Origin: Novacetimonas cocois
Lineage (GTDB): Bacteria; Pseudomonadota; Alphaproteobacteria; Acetobacterales; Acetobacteraceae
DNA: 64,000 bases
Direction: 5' to 3'
NCBI RefSeq assembly: GCF_003311635.1
Contig: NZ_QEXL01000002.1
Span: forward strand, 1-64,000
The notes under the pieces were generated by a model, which ran no database searches, was not told where the DNA came from, and saw nothing but the letters and a program-made list of their open reading frames with translations. Positions 43,346 through 53,736 of the stretch are shown one piece after another. The first letter of the stretch is position 1, and each line of letters starts with the position of its first letter. Position numbers and translations under genes: made by a program.

Positions 43346-46122
43346 CGCAGGAGCGCGACATCCCGGCCACGGCGCCCCTGCGGGACAATGTTCCCGCCGC
43401 GCCGTCGGACGCGTCCTCCTTCACGCTTCGCCTTGCACGGGCACGGCTGCGGGCGCGACGGGTCCTGCTGGTCGAACGGCTGTGGCCCATCATGCTGCCC
43501 ATCGCGGATGTCGCGGGGGGGATCGCGCTGCTTGGCCTGCTGCGCATCCCGCAGCGGCTGCCCGATGGGGTGCATGCCGCGGCACTGGTGGCAATCGCCG
43601 GGGGATGCGCCGCATGGGGCGTGCGTCGCTATCGCCATGGCACGTCCCCTGACGACGCAACGCTCGACCGGCGCATCGAACGGGCCTCCGGCCTGCCGGA
43701 CCGCCCGTTGCAGACACTGCTCGACAGGCCGGTGCATCCTGATCACGACCCTGCGGCGGTCCATGCAACCGATGCGCTGTGGCATATCCATCTGCAGCGC
43801 ACGGGCGCGCGGGTCGGTCGCCTGCATGCGGGATGGCCGCATCTGTGGCCCATCGGGCGTGAGACATCGTACATCACGCTGGGACTGGCCCCGCTGCTGG
43901 CGGTGGCCCTGATCTGGGCCGGGCCAAAGGCGCCGGGGCGCATCGGGGCCGCGTTCATCCCCGGAACGGACGACGCCGACACGCCCCGCCCCCAGATCCA
44001 CGCATGGATCACCATGCCATCATATGCCCCCGGCGCACCGGTGTTCCTTGATGACCGCGACGGATCGGCCACCATCCCGGCCGGCGCACTCCTCAGCGTG
44101 ACCGTAACCGGGCTGAAGGGGGAGCCGGTCCTGCGCGTCCGTTCCGCCACGCATTCGGACAGCATCGGGGCCCATGCGTTCCATCCGCTGGATTCCGCGA
44201 ACTGGTCCATGGAAACGCCCCTTCTGGCGGATGGGAAGCTGACATTGCGCGGCCGTGGCCGCACGTTGAGCCAGTGGAACCTGCGGGTCACGCCCAACCC
44301 GGCCCCCATGGTCGCATGGGGCGCGAACCCCGGCGCCGCGGACGGGGAATGGCGCACGCGGCTGCCCTACAAGGTGTCGCAGCCCTATGGCATTACCTCC
44401 CTTCGGGTGGAACTGCGCATGCCTGGCGACGAAAACGTGGCCCATCCGCGCGTCGTTTCGGTTCCGATCCTGCTGAACGGTCATCCCCGTTCCGCCGAAG
44501 GTGTCGCAACGCCCGACCTGTCATCCGACCCGTGGGCGGGCGAAGACGTCACCGGCACGCTGATCGCAACCAGCGACAGCGGCATGACCGCGTCCTCGAC
44601 CCCCGTGCGCCTGCGTCTGGGCGCACGGGTGTTCCGCAATCCCATGGCCAAGGCGATCCTTGATATCCGCAAGCGTCTGGCGCTTGGCCGGGAAAACCGC
44701 TTTACCGCGGGCGAGGAACTGCACGGGCTGGGCATGACCTCCGCCCCGATGACGCACAATCCCGGCCTGATGATCGCCCTGAGCAGCGTATCCTACCTGC
44801 TGGGCCTCAGGGAGGTCGATACCGCGCAGGCCGTTGAACAGGCGGTGGGCCGGTTGTGGTATCTGGCGCTGGATGTCGAACATGACCGTCATGGCGACAT
44901 TGAAAACAGCCAGGCCGATTTCGACATCCAGATGGCCGAGGAAGCCCTGGATGCACAGATCGAGCATATGCGCGAACCGGGCGCGAAGGGCGAACATTCA
45001 TCGCAGCAGCAGGCGGAGCTGCAACGCCGGGTGCAGGCGCTCAAGGACGCGATCCAGCGCAAGATGCAGGCCCTGATGGAACAGGCCATGCGCGATCATT
45101 CCGCCATTCCCGCCATGCCGGAGATGTCGCAGACCGGCGAACAGAACCTGTCGCGCATGATGCAGCAGTTGCAGGACGATGCCGCGAATGGCCGGTCGGC
45201 CGACGCGCTGGACAAGCTTCACCAGATGGAGGACATGGCGGGCCAGATGCGCAACGCCACGCCTCAGGACATCATGCAGGCCGCGCGGCAGTTCCAGGCG
45301 CAGCAGGAACTGCGCGAGCAGCGCGAAGCCCTGCGGGACCTGATCCACCGCCAGTCCGGGCTGCTTGACCACACGCAGCAGCGCATCGAACAGGACGCGG
45401 CTGCGGACGCCGCGCGCCAGACCGACATGGACACGCCCGATGGCGAGGATCTGTCCACCATGTCCACATCGGACCTGTTGCGCCAGCTTGGCATCACCCC
45501 GCCGGGACAACCGCCCGCGCCTGCGTCCGCGAAGCAGCCGCCCTCTCCCGAAAGCGCAACACCCGAGGCGCATGAGGAACAGCAGCATGCCGACCGCGCC
45601 ACCCAGCACGCGCTGGCCCGCGCGCTGCATGAACTGCAGAAGGAATTCAAGACCGTAAGCGGCAAGGACGTGCCCGCCATCAAGCAGGCGCTGGCGGATA
45701 TGAAAACGGTCCGCACTGCCCTTACGGCGGGGAAGGATACCGATGCCGCGACGGCGGAACGCAAGGTGCTGGCCGACCTGCAGAAAGGTGGTCAGCAGAT
45801 GCGCCAGTCCACCCGGGGATCGGGCAAGGGCATGACCATTTTCTTGCCCGCGCTTGCAGGCGGCAAGGGCACCGGCGGGTCAAAGCCGGGACAGCCGGAA
45901 GACGAGGAAACGCCTGATAATGCCAGTTCCGAGCCACGCGATCCGCTGGGTCGCAAGACCGGGGATGGACATACGGGCATGGACAGCGACACCCATGTGC
46001 CGGACAAGGCCGCGCGCGAACGCGCACGTGAAATAGAACAGGAACTGCGCCGTCGCGATTCGGACCGCACCCGTTCGCCCGAGGAACTGCAGTATCTCGA
46101 CCGGCTGCTACAGTCCTTCTGA
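43342..46122 (+). CDS. TIGR02302 family (DUF4175) membrane protein
   Basis: 926 residues starting at the ATG overlapping the lysA stop, with GGAGG four bases before it. Two or three membrane segments are near residues 45-90 and 175-195. A beta-rich periplasmic region follows (about 200-430) and the last 450 residues are strongly helical with Gln- and Met-rich heptads (for example LDAQIEHM, MQQLQDDAANG, RQFQAQQELREQREALRDL), probably coiled coil. The C-terminus has Gly/Lys and acidic tracts. The argH-lysA-TIGR02302 order is common in alphaproteobacteria. Function is unknown. Confidence 0.82.
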   Translation: MTQERDIPATAPLRDNVPAAPSDASSFTLRLARARLRARRVLLVERLWPIMLPIADVAGGIALLGLLRIPQRLPDGVHAAALVAIAGGCAAWGVRRYRHGTSPDDATLDRRIERASGLPDRPLQTLLDRPVHPDHDPAAVHATDALWHIHLQRTGARVGRLHAGWPHLWPIGRETSYITLGLAPLLAVALIWAGPKAPGRIGAAFIPGTDDADTPRPQIHAWITMPSYAPGAPVFLDDRDGSATIPAGALLSVTVTGLKGEPVLRVRSATHSDSIGAHAFHPLDSANWSMETPLLADGKLTLRGRGRTLSQWNLRVTPNPAPMVAWGANPGAADGEWRTRLPYKVSQPYGITSLRVELRMPGDENVAHPRVVSVPILLNGHPRSAEGVATPDLSSDPWAGEDVTGTLIATSDSGMTASSTPVRLRLGARVFRNPMAKAILDIRKRLALGRENRFTAGEELHGLGMTSAPMTHNPGLMIALSSVSYLLGLREVDTAQAVEQAVGRLWYLALDVEHDRHGDIENSQADFDIQMAEEALDAQIEHMREPGAKGEHSSQQQAELQRRVQALKDAIQRKMQALMEQAMRDHSAIPAMPEMSQTGEQNLSRMMQQLQDDAANGRSADALDKLHQMEDMAGQMRNATPQDIMQAARQFQAQQELREQREALRDLIHRQSGLLDHTQQRIEQDAAADAARQTDMDTPDGEDLSTMSTSDLLRQLGITPPGQPPAPASAKQPPSPESATPEAHEEQQHADRATQHALARALHELQKEFKTVSGKDVPAIKQALADMKTVRTALTAGKDTDAATAERKVLADLQKGGQQMRQSTRGSGKGMTIFLPALAGGKGTGGSKPGQPEDEETPDNASSEPRDPLGRKTGDGHTGMDSDTHVPDKAARERAREIEQELRRRDSDRTRSPEELQYLDRLLQSF

Positions 46123-46154
46123 TCCAGACAGCTGGAAAAAACCGGACAGGGACA

Positions 46155-46239
46155 ATAAAAGTTTCCGGGTAGCGCCTTCTTTGAGGAAAGAAGCGCCCTT
46201 TCGAAGCTTTTTGCAAAAAGCTTCACCAAAAACTTTTAT
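46155..46239. repeat. 85-bp dispersed nested-palindrome element
   Basis: The element is bounded by a perfect 10-bp inverted repeat (46155-46164 with 46230-46239). Inside are two hairpins: an imperfect 10-11 bp stem at 46172-46198 and a perfect 22-base palindrome at 46203-46224. It lies 32 bases after the TIGR02302 stop. The arrangement resembles a high-copy intergenic repeat known to me from Komagataeibacter/Gluconacetobacter genomes; only one copy was found in this window. Both hairpins could also act in mRNA 3'-end formation. Confidence 0.75.
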
Positions 46240-46358
46240 GATTTCAGGATGTTATTGGGGCTGTCTTATTGCAGCCCCATGCGCCCGTGCAGCCATTGTG
46301 ACGACTGAACGTAGGGACGTGCTCCGTCATCCGTCCCATGCCTGACGGATGACCAGCT

Positions 46359-48983
46359 TCAGTCTTCCTTGGCGTCCGTATCTTTCCGCACGGGAATGGC
46401 CGAACCGACCGGCGCGGTCGCAAGGGCGATGGCGTCATAGGACGGGGATGTCCCCGGCCTATCCTTGCCTTCCCCGGGCAGCAGACGCGCATCGGGCAGT
46501 TCCCCGTCCGCGCGTGCCTGTTCCAGCTGCATCAGATTGTCGCGCACGATGGGATGTTCCTCCACCAGACGGCGGAAGGTCCGCGCGCTCATCGTCAGGA
46601 AATGCCCGAACTGCAGCGACCGGCTGGTCGCGGCCACCCGCGCGCCCGTCAATGCCTCCGTCGCGCCGATCACCGCACCCGCGCCAAAACGGACGTCACG
46701 TTCGGCGTAATGCGTCTCCGCAAGGCCAGCGCTGATGAAATAGATGGTGTGCACTTTCTGCCCGCGTTTGTACAGCCGCTCCCCCGGGGAGGAAAAATGC
46801 AGCGACATCTTCATCGACAGGTCATGCAGCACCCCGTCGGGCAGTCCCTTGAAAATCGCAAAGCCATGGATGCGGCTTTCGATCCCGGCCTTGATGTTGA
46901 ACTTCAGCCGGAAATCCAGATGGGCACGACGCTGTTCCACATCACGGTGCAGTTCACGGTGCAATTCATCGCTGAGCAGGGATTCCGACAGGAGGGAGTC
47001 GTATTTCTCCTCCTCAAGGCGCAGGGCGATCTGGCGCAGCATGCGGTTTTCCAGTGCCTCGGAATATCCGTGATAATGCAGCCGCAGCGTCTGCAGCGCC
47101 TCGTCCAGCAGCTTGCACTGCCGTCCCAGCACCTCGCCCACGATTTCGCTGATGCGCAGGCCTAGGGTCGGTTCCATGCGGGTGCGCATGAACCGCGTCA
47201 GCGACAGCGATACGAAATGCGCGATCATCAGCATTTCGAAGCGTTCCGTCATGCAGTACATCAGCGGCAGGTCGAAATGCAGGCGATGATGGATGGCCTG
47301 CGCAATACGGAAACGCAGCGAAGGCTTCAGCCGCCGCCGCAGGGCACGGACATAGCCGAACCGTCCCTCCAGCCGGGCGCCATCGACCATGGCCTCCGCC
47401 GAACGCAGCAGCGTTTCCATCACGCGACGCGACAGGCCCTGTATGCGAAACAGGTCCAGCAGGATGGAACGTTCCCGGTTGCCGATCACGATCAGCGCCA
47501 GCGTCACACGCTGCCGGTCACCCAGCGCAGTATCGAACGTATTGGCCTGCTGTTCCGTCGTGACGCGGCGGTCAAGGAACTGCACCACCGAATTCGTCAC
47601 GTTCCGTGAAAATCCCAGCTCCCCCGCGACCTCGCGCGTCTGGTCGCGCACTTCCCCCAGCCCGATGGCAAGGATCTGGTGCCGCAGGGCCTGATCGATC
47701 AGCGGCAGCTGGTCCAGTTTCAGGAACAGGACGAGATAGCGCAGCGTGGTGCCATTGATGAACAGGGTAATCAGCACGAAGCCCGTCGCGATGATCCCGA
47801 TGAAATGCGCGATCTGGGTGGAGACATGCTCGTTTTCCGTCACGGCCAGCGCCAGCGCCAGCGTGATCGCGCCGCGCAGCCCGCCCCAGACCATCGTGAT
47901 CTTGAACGGGGTGGGCACCGGGGGCGACAGGCGCGTGGCGGCAAGGATCGGCAGCATCCCGAACACCACGCTGGCGCGCGCCAGAAGCCCCGCCCCCGTC
48001 GCGATCAGGATCAGCACGCAGTCCCAGCGCGTCATCCCCGCCAGCAGGCGCGGCACCAGCATGGAGGCCAGCACGAACACCAGCGATCCCGCCCAGAAAA
48101 CCAGCTGCTGCCACAGTTCATTGAGGAAGCGCCATGTCTGCGGCCGGAAGGTGGAAGGGCCATAGATGGAGATCGTAAGCCCCGACGCCGCCGTGGCGAC
48201 CACCCCGGAAAAGCCGAGGAATTCGTCACACACGATATAGGACAGGTACGGCAGCGCCACCGTCAGGGTGATTTCGGCGGCAGGCGCGGCCCCGATGGTC
48301 GCGATCAGCATCAGCGTCAGGCGGCCAAAGACGACGCCGATCACCAGCGCGCCCGCGAACGACACCAGGAATTCCAGCACCGCCCCGCCCAGCATGATCT
48401 TGTGATGCGCGGTGATGGAGGCCAGCAGGATGGAAAAGATGGAAATGGCCGCCGCGTCATTCAGCAGCGCTTCGCCCTCCACCAGGCGGGTCAGCCGGCT
48501 TGCCGCGCCAATTTCCTTGAAGATGCCCGCAACCGCCGAAGGGTCGGTCGTCGCGACGATGGACCCCAGCAGCAGGCAGACGGCAAGCGGCAGCCCGGCA
48601 AAGGGATACAGCGCCAGCCCGATGGTCGCGGTCGAGACGACAACCGCCACCACCGCCAGCAGCAGCACAGTGGCCGTTTCATGTGCCAGACGCCGCACGT
48701 CGATGCCCAGCGCCCCCTGAAAGACAAGGATCGGCAGGAAAATGAGCAGGAAGGCTTCGCTATTGAGCGGGAAGTCCAGCAGGGTTTCGGCCGCGCCGCT
48801 GAAAATCTCCAGATGCGCGTTGCGCAGGACAAGGTCGGCCACGCCACCGATGACAATCCCGACGATGGCCAGCAGAACCGTTTCCGACAGTTCCAGGCGA
48901 CGGGCAATAGGCTGCACGGTACTGACGACCACCAGCAACATGGCGATCGCCATCAGAATTGCCGCAAGACCCGCTATCGCCAT
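46359..48983 (-). CDS. Na+/H+ antiporter (CPA1-type) with C-terminal cyclic-nucleotide-binding domain
   Basis: 874 residues. The first 420 form a CPA1 exchanger with about twelve hydrophobic segments, including EGEALLNDAAAISIFSILLA (the conserved ion-binding N-D type pair) and VWGGLRGAITLALALAV. About 280 helical residues follow, then a cNMP-binding fold around 720-830 (SPGERLYKRGQKVHTIYFISAG). The architecture resembles SOS1 and sperm-type exchangers. It likely exchanges Na+ or K+ for protons under cytosolic control. The 250 bases to thiE hold nothing recognised. Confidence 0.85.
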   Translation of the reverse strand: MAIAGLAAILMAIAMLLVVVSTVQPIARRLELSETVLLAIVGIVIGGVADLVLRNAHLEIFSGAAETLLDFPLNSEAFLLIFLPILVFQGALGIDVRRLAHETATVLLLAVVAVVVSTATIGLALYPFAGLPLAVCLLLGSIVATTDPSAVAGIFKEIGAASRLTRLVEGEALLNDAAAISIFSILLASITAHHKIMLGGAVLEFLVSFAGALVIGVVFGRLTLMLIATIGAAPAAEITLTVALPYLSYIVCDEFLGFSGVVATAASGLTISIYGPSTFRPQTWRFLNELWQQLVFWAGSLVFVLASMLVPRLLAGMTRWDCVLILIATGAGLLARASVVFGMLPILAATRLSPPVPTPFKITMVWGGLRGAITLALALAVTENEHVSTQIAHFIGIIATGFVLITLFINGTTLRYLVLFLKLDQLPLIDQALRHQILAIGLGEVRDQTREVAGELGFSRNVTNSVVQFLDRRVTTEQQANTFDTALGDRQRVTLALIVIGNRERSILLDLFRIQGLSRRVMETLLRSAEAMVDGARLEGRFGYVRALRRRLKPSLRFRIAQAIHHRLHFDLPLMYCMTERFEMLMIAHFVSLSLTRFMRTRMEPTLGLRISEIVGEVLGRQCKLLDEALQTLRLHYHGYSEALENRMLRQIALRLEEEKYDSLLSESLLSDELHRELHRDVEQRRAHLDFRLKFNIKAGIESRIHGFAIFKGLPDGVLHDLSMKMSLHFSSPGERLYKRGQKVHTIYFISAGLAETHYAERDVRFGAGAVIGATEALTGARVAATSRSLQFGHFLTMSARTFRRLVEEHPIVRDNLMQLEQARADGELPDARLLPGEGKDRPGTSPSYDAIALATAPVGSAIPVRKDTDAKED

Positions 48984-49236
48984 TCAATGCCCTCAAAAAT
49001 TCTGGAACCCAGACCGTCGTTCCGGTACATCCTGTCGCGCAACCATGGACAGAATATGTCCGCCACCCGAAGTTTCCCTACCGGGCAGAGGTAAAAAACC
49101 GTGTCTTCGTCCCCGACCGCAATAATGGTCAGGAGGAAAGGAGTCGCCCCCTATCCTGACACGCCCGTGATAAAAATCCCGTTTCTCCTGAAATTGTATT
49201 TATGCCACATCTACGTTGCATATAATACACAGAATT

Positions 49237-49869
49237 TCAGGCCGAAGCCTTTTCCGTATCCTCCTTCGTCCGTGTTGCCTGCAACCACGCGCGTACCTGC
49301 GCCTGCGGATCGGGCATGCGTATGAAATCCGACACGGCCGAAACGCAGTCCGCCCCCGCCGCAAGACATGACGGCGCACGCGCCAGCGTGACACCCCCGA
49401 TCGCGACCAGCGGCAGATCACCGATCAGGCGCTTCCATTCCGTCAGCCGCTCCACCCCCTGCGCACCCCAGGGCATTTTCTTGAGCTTTGTCGGCCACAC
49501 GGGGCCAAGTGCCACATAATCGGGCCGCACCTCCAGCCCGCGATGCAGTTCTTCGTGGCTGTGGGTGCTGACCCCCAGCCGCAGCCCTGCCCGACGGATC
49601 GCGGGCAGATCGGCCTCGTCCAAGTCTTCCTGACCCAGATGGATGAAATCGATGCCTTCATCGATCGCGATGCGCCAGTAATCATTCAGCACAAGGCAGA
49701 CCCCATGGGCGCGCGCCAGTTCACGGCCCTTGCGTATCTCCTCAACCAGCGCCTCCGCAGGCATGTCCTTGAGGCGCAGCTGGATCAGCTTCGCGCCGGC
49801 CTGCCCCAGTGTCGCCACCCAGTCGGCCCGGTCGACCACGGGATAGATGCGTGAGGGCAGTCCCGTCAT
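49237..49869 (-). CDS. thiE: Thiamine phosphate synthase
   Basis: 210 residues, a TIM barrel. Motifs include [43 protein letters not shown] and [13 protein letters not shown]. It couples HMP-pyrophosphate to the thiazole phosphate. It overlaps thiG by 4 bases (ATGA) and is the last gene of thiO-thiS-thiG-thiE. Confidence 0.92.
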   Translation of the reverse strand: MTGLPSRIYPVVDRADWVATLGQAGAKLIQLRLKDMPAEALVEEIRKGRELARAHGVCLVLNDYWRIAIDEGIDFIHLGQEDLDEADLPAIRRAGLRLGVSTHSHEELHRGLEVRPDYVALGPVWPTKLKKMPWGAQGVERLTEWKRLIGDLPLVAIGGVTLARAPSCLAAGADCVSAVSDFIRMPDPQAQVRAWLQATRTKEDTEKASA

Positions 49870-50639
49870 GCCAGCACCGCCTGCCCGATGGTCGGTGTGG
49901 AGGGAACAGCCATGTCACGCGCCTCCATCGGGTCGGCGACATAGGCCATGCGCCCCGCCTCCACCGCCATGCCGAACGCGCGCGCCATCTCCACCGGGTT
50001 GCCCGCCCTGGCGACGGCAGTGTTGATCAGCACCGCGTCGTAACCCAGCTCCATCGCCTGCGCCGCGTGGGACGGAACCCCGATCCCGGCATCGATCACC
50101 ATCGGGATATCGGGGAAATGCGCCCGCAGCGCCCGCAGCCCGAACAGGTTGTTCAGCCCCTTGCCCGATCCGATCGGCGCCCCCCAGGGCATCAGCACCT
50201 CGCATCCCGCGCGCAGCAGGCGTTCCGCGCCCACCAGATCCTCCGTCATGTAGGGAAAGACCCTGAACCCGTCTTCGCTCAGGATGCGCGCGGCCTCGAC
50301 AAGGGCGAACATGTCCGGTTGCAGGGTATCGGATTCACCGATCACCTCCAGCTTGATCCAGTCGGTACCGAAAACCTCCCGCGCCATCTGGGCCGTGGTC
50401 ACGGCCTCGCGCACGCTGTGGCATCCGGCCGTATTGGGCAGCACCGGGACGCCAAGGTCGCGGATCAGGTTCCAGAAGGCCTGTCCCGCGCGCTGGCCCG
50501 CCGATTCACGACGCAGGGACACGGTCACGACACCCGCATTCGCATGCCGCACCGCCTCCGCCAGGATTTCTGGGGAAGGATACTGCGCCGTTCCAAGCAT
50601 GAGGCGGGAGGAAAGTGGCGTGCCATAAAACAGGGTCAT
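49866..50639 (-). CDS. thiG: Thiazole synthase
   Basis: 257 residues. The Schiff-base lysine is in [10 protein letters not shown] and [12 protein letters not shown] is the phosphate-binding loop. It builds the thiazole ring from dehydroglycine, deoxyxylulose phosphate and ThiS thiocarboxylate. It lies 9 bases after thiS and overlaps thiE. Confidence 0.94.
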   Translation of the reverse strand: MTLFYGTPLSSRLMLGTAQYPSPEILAEAVRHANAGVVTVSLRRESAGQRAGQAFWNLIRDLGVPVLPNTAGCHSVREAVTTAQMAREVFGTDWIKLEVIGESDTLQPDMFALVEAARILSEDGFRVFPYMTEDLVGAERLLRAGCEVLMPWGAPIGSGKGLNNLFGLRALRAHFPDIPMVIDAGIGVPSHAAQAMELGYDAVLINTAVARAGNPVEMARAFGMAVEAGRMAYVADPMEARDMAVPSTPTIGQAVLA

Positions 50640-50648
50640 GTCGTCTGC

Positions 50649-50846
50649 TTACCCCCCTTGCATCGGCGCCAGGATTTCCACCCGGCATCCATCATGAAGC
50701 CGGTGCGTGCCGCGCCGGGCGGCCGCGACGAAATCACCGTCAACCGCGGTCGCGACACAGGCATCACCATAGCCAAGTTCGCGCAGCAACGCGTCCAGCG
50801 TCGCCACGCCGACATCATGAACCTCTTCGTTCACAAGGATCTTCAT
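50649..50846 (-). CDS. thiS: Sulfur carrier protein ThiS
   Basis: 65 residues with a ubiquitin-like fold ending in the required Gly-Gly (APMQGG). The ATG at 50846 is chosen because GGGGAG sits 8 bases upstream; an ATG two codons earlier is too close to that site. It carries the sulfur for ThiG. thiO ends about 20 bases upstream. Confidence 0.9.
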   Translation of the reverse strand: MKILVNEEVHDVGVATLDALLRELGYGDACVATAVDGDFVAAARRGTHRLHDGCRVEILAPMQGG

Positions 50847-50868
50847 CAGCATTCTCCCCGCGTTGCGG

Positions 50869-51876
50869 TCATGAGGGGCCAAGGATGATATCTGCCGCTT
50901 CCCGCGCCCGAACAGGCGACAGTAGGAAACCGTGACGATACATGCCATTCACATAAATTCGCTTACCGTCGCGCCGGACGGCAGGCATGTTGTCCGGATA
51001 TGACGGGCGAAGTCCCGTGCCGGTTTCCAGGATTTCCGCCTCGCCAAAGGCGGGATGCAGGGCATAGGCCGCGCCAAGGAGTTCCACCATGGAACGCAGC
51101 GTCATGCCACCGTCATTTTCACTTTCAATCATCGTGGCCCCGACCATGAATACGTGGTCCGCCCGGGGGACGATGTAAACCGGGATGCGCGGATGCAGCA
51201 TGCGCACCGGACGCGACAGCGTGACATCGCGACAGTGCAGCAGCAGCATCTCCCCCCTGACGCCACGCATGTCGGCCATCTTTTCCCGCGCGGCAATGCC
51301 GGTGCAATCGACGACCCAGTCATATTCCCTCCCGTCACAGGGAGGGGCGTTGCATATGATCTGTCCGCCCAGCGCCTCCAGCCGGCCGCCCAGCGCCATC
51401 AGCGCGTCACGCGGGTTGACGTGGCCTTCATGTTCGAAAAACAGCCCGCGTGAGAAGCGGTCGGCCAGTTCGGGTTCCAGTTCCGCCAGTTCCTTTTCGC
51501 CGATCGTACGGAAATGCGACGTCCGGCGCCCGAAACGCGCGATTTCGCCAACGTCGCGCGCGGGTGCGAGGACCAGCGTGCCGTTGCGCACCACATCGGG
51601 CACATGCGCATCCCACCAGTCCAGCGAGGACAGCGACTGGCGCGTGACCTCCGGCGTTGCGGATTCCGCCTCGCACCATGGGGCCAGCATGCCGCCCGCC
51701 TTCCACGACGCGCCTGATCCTATGCGTGGTCCGCGTTCATGCACCACCACGCGCGCGCCACGTTCGGCCAGCGTCACGGCGGCCGTCATTCCCGACACGC
51801 CCGCGCCAAGCACCAGGACGGACGGCCCGGTGGCGGATGAGGGCGGGGTGACGGACGTGATCGGCGGCTGTGACAT
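50869..51876 (-). CDS. thiO: Glycine oxidase
   Basis: 335 residues, an FAD-dependent D-amino-acid-oxidase-type enzyme. The dinucleotide loop VLVLGAGVSGMTAAVTLAERG is near the N-terminus, GIAAREKM and GTGLRPSYPDNMP further on. It supplies the glycine imine to ThiG, replacing ThiH. Only 36 bases separate its start from glmS, leaving no room for a thiamine riboswitch directly before it. Confidence 0.92.
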   Translation of the reverse strand: MSQPPITSVTPPSSATGPSVLVLGAGVSGMTAAVTLAERGARVVVHERGPRIGSGASWKAGGMLAPWCEAESATPEVTRQSLSSLDWWDAHVPDVVRNGTLVLAPARDVGEIARFGRRTSHFRTIGEKELAELEPELADRFSRGLFFEHEGHVNPRDALMALGGRLEALGGQIICNAPPCDGREYDWVVDCTGIAAREKMADMRGVRGEMLLLHCRDVTLSRPVRMLHPRIPVYIVPRADHVFMVGATMIESENDGGMTLRSMVELLGAAYALHPAFGEAEILETGTGLRPSYPDNMPAVRRDGKRIYVNGMYRHGFLLSPVRAREAADIILGPS

Positions 51877-51912
51877 CGGTTGAATCCTTGATCTGTCGCG
51901 ACAGGAACAAGG

Positions 51913-53736
51913 TTATTCCACCGTGACCGATTTGGCGAGGTTACGCGGCTGATCCACGTCCGTCCCCTTCAGCAACGCCACCTCATAGGCAAGGATCTGG
52001 ACCGGGATGGTCTGCAGGATGGGGGCCGTGAATTCGTCAACCGTGGGGATTTCCACCACGACCTCGGCAATGTCACGCAGCCGGGGCGCGCCCTGCGTGT
52101 CGGTAAAGACCAGCAGCCGCCCGCCACGCGCCTTCGCTTCCTGCAGGTTCGACAGCGTCTTGTCGAACAGGCGTCCTGACGGCACCGTCGCCACCACCGG
52201 AACCGTGCGGTCGATCAGCGAGATGGGACCATGCTTCATTTCGCCCGCCGCATATGCCTCCGCATGGATATAGGTGATTTCCTTGAGCTTCAGCGCACCT
52301 TCCAGCGCGACCGGGAACGAGGACCCGCGCCCCAGATAAAGTACATCGCGCGCTTCGGCCACGATGCCGGCCATGTGACGGATCGCGTCGCGCTGCTCGA
52401 ACACTTCTGTCGCGCGGCTTGGCAGGTCCAGCAGGGCCGTGACCATCCGTTCCTCCGCCCTGGCGTCAAGATGCCCGCGCGCCCGGCCCAGCGCTACCGT
52501 CAGGCAGGCCAGCACCGAAAGCTGCGCCGTAAACGCCTTGGTGCTGGCGACGGAAATTTCCGGCCCCGCGACCGTGCCCAGCACCGCGTCGCTTTCGCGC
52601 GCCATGGTGCTCTGCTCCACATTCAGGACCGAGACGATGTGCTGCCCCTGCTGGCGCATGCCGCGCAGGGCCGCAAGCGTGTCGGCCGTCTCCCCCGACT
52701 GTGAAATAAGCAGGCCGAGGCCGCCGGGCGTCAGCGGCGGATCGCGATAGCGCATTTCGCTCGCCACATCGATATCGATCGGCAGGCGCGCATACTGCTC
52801 CAGCCAGTAACGTCCGATCATCCCGGCATAGAACGCCGAACCGCAGGCCGTCACCACGCCGCGCGGCACGGCGGCCAGATCGAAAGGCAGGTCCGGCAGC
52901 ACGACCCGGCGCGTCGCCGGGTCCACCAGGCGCTGCAGCGTCTGGCCGATGACCACGGGATGTTCGTGCAGTTCCTTTTCCATGTAATGGCGATAGCCAT
53001 CCTTGCCCACCGACGCGGCGATCAGCGCGGTCGTGCGGACCGGCCGCGTGACGGCATTCCCCGCCATGTCAAAGAACTCCGCCCCGCCGGGCGTCACGAT
53101 GACCCAGTCCCCATCGTCCAGATAGGCGATCCGCCGCGTCAGCGGCGCAAGGGCCAGGCTGTCGGAACCAAGGAACATTTCCTGTTCGCCAAAGCCCACC
53201 ACCAGCGGCGCGCCATGCCGGGCGCCGATGACCATGCCGTCATGCCCCGCGAAAATCATCGCCAGCGCGTAGGCCCCCTCCAGCCGCTTCAGCGTCTCGT
53301 GCGCCGCGTCGCGCGGGGACAGGCCACGACCCAGATGATAGTCGATCATCTGCGCGATGGTCTCGCTGTCGGTATCGGTGGAGAAGGTCTGCCCTGCGGC
53401 CTCAAGCTCCCGGCGCAGTTCCTCGAAATTCTCGATGATGCCATTATGGACCACCGACACGCGTTCCGTGCCATGCGGATGCGCGTTGTTTTCCGTCGGC
53501 GCGCCATGCGTGGCCCAGCGCGTATGGCCAATGCCCGTCACACCGGGCAGGGGCACGCGCGCCAGCACGCTGGCGAGGTGGTCGAGCTTCCCCGCCGCGC
53601 GCCGCCGTTCCACATGGCCGTTTTCCAGGGTGGCGATGCCGGCGGAATCATATCCGCGATATTCCAGCCGCCGCAGGGCATCGAAAATGACCGGGGTGGC
53701 CTGGTTCTTACCAACGACACCGACGATACCACACAT
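51913..53736 (-). CDS. glmS: Glutamine-fructose-6-phosphate aminotransferase
   Basis: 607 residues. Catalytic Cys2 follows the initiator (MCGIVG), giving the class II amidotransferase domain. Two SIS domains follow with SQSGETADTLAAL and GRGSSFPVALEGALKLKEI. The C-terminus ends LAKSVTVE as is standard. It makes glucosamine-6-phosphate for peptidoglycan and lipid A. It overlaps the glmU stop by one base, so both UDP-GlcNAc genes are co-translated. Confidence 0.97.
   Translation of the reverse strand: MCGIVGVVGKNQATPVIFDALRRLEYRGYDSAGIATLENGHVERRRAAGKLDHLASVLARVPLPGVTGIGHTRWATHGAPTENNAHPHGTERVSVVHNGIIENFEELRRELEAAGQTFSTDTDSETIAQMIDYHLGRGLSPRDAAHETLKRLEGAYALAMIFAGHDGMVIGARHGAPLVVGFGEQEMFLGSDSLALAPLTRRIAYLDDGDWVIVTPGGAEFFDMAGNAVTRPVRTTALIAASVGKDGYRHYMEKELHEHPVVIGQTLQRLVDPATRRVVLPDLPFDLAAVPRGVVTACGSAFYAGMIGRYWLEQYARLPIDIDVASEMRYRDPPLTPGGLGLLISQSGETADTLAALRGMRQQGQHIVSVLNVEQSTMARESDAVLGTVAGPEISVASTKAFTAQLSVLACLTVALGRARGHLDARAEERMVTALLDLPSRATEVFEQRDAIRHMAGIVAEARDVLYLGRGSSFPVALEGALKLKEITYIHAEAYAAGEMKHGPISLIDRTVPVVATVPSGRLFDKTLSNLQEAKARGGRLLVFTDTQGAPRLRDIAEVVVEIPTVDEFTAPILQTIPVQILAYEVALLKGTDVDQPRNLAKSVTVE

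Noticed and set aside
47679-49094. A 471-codon plus-strand frame opposite the antiporter
   Set aside because: Extremely Gln/Arg/His/Asp-rich translation typical of antisense reading through membrane-protein codons.
51877-51912. Possible TPP riboswitch before thiO
   Set aside because: Only 36 bases separate glmS and thiO, too short for the aptamer, and no CTGAGA core was seen.
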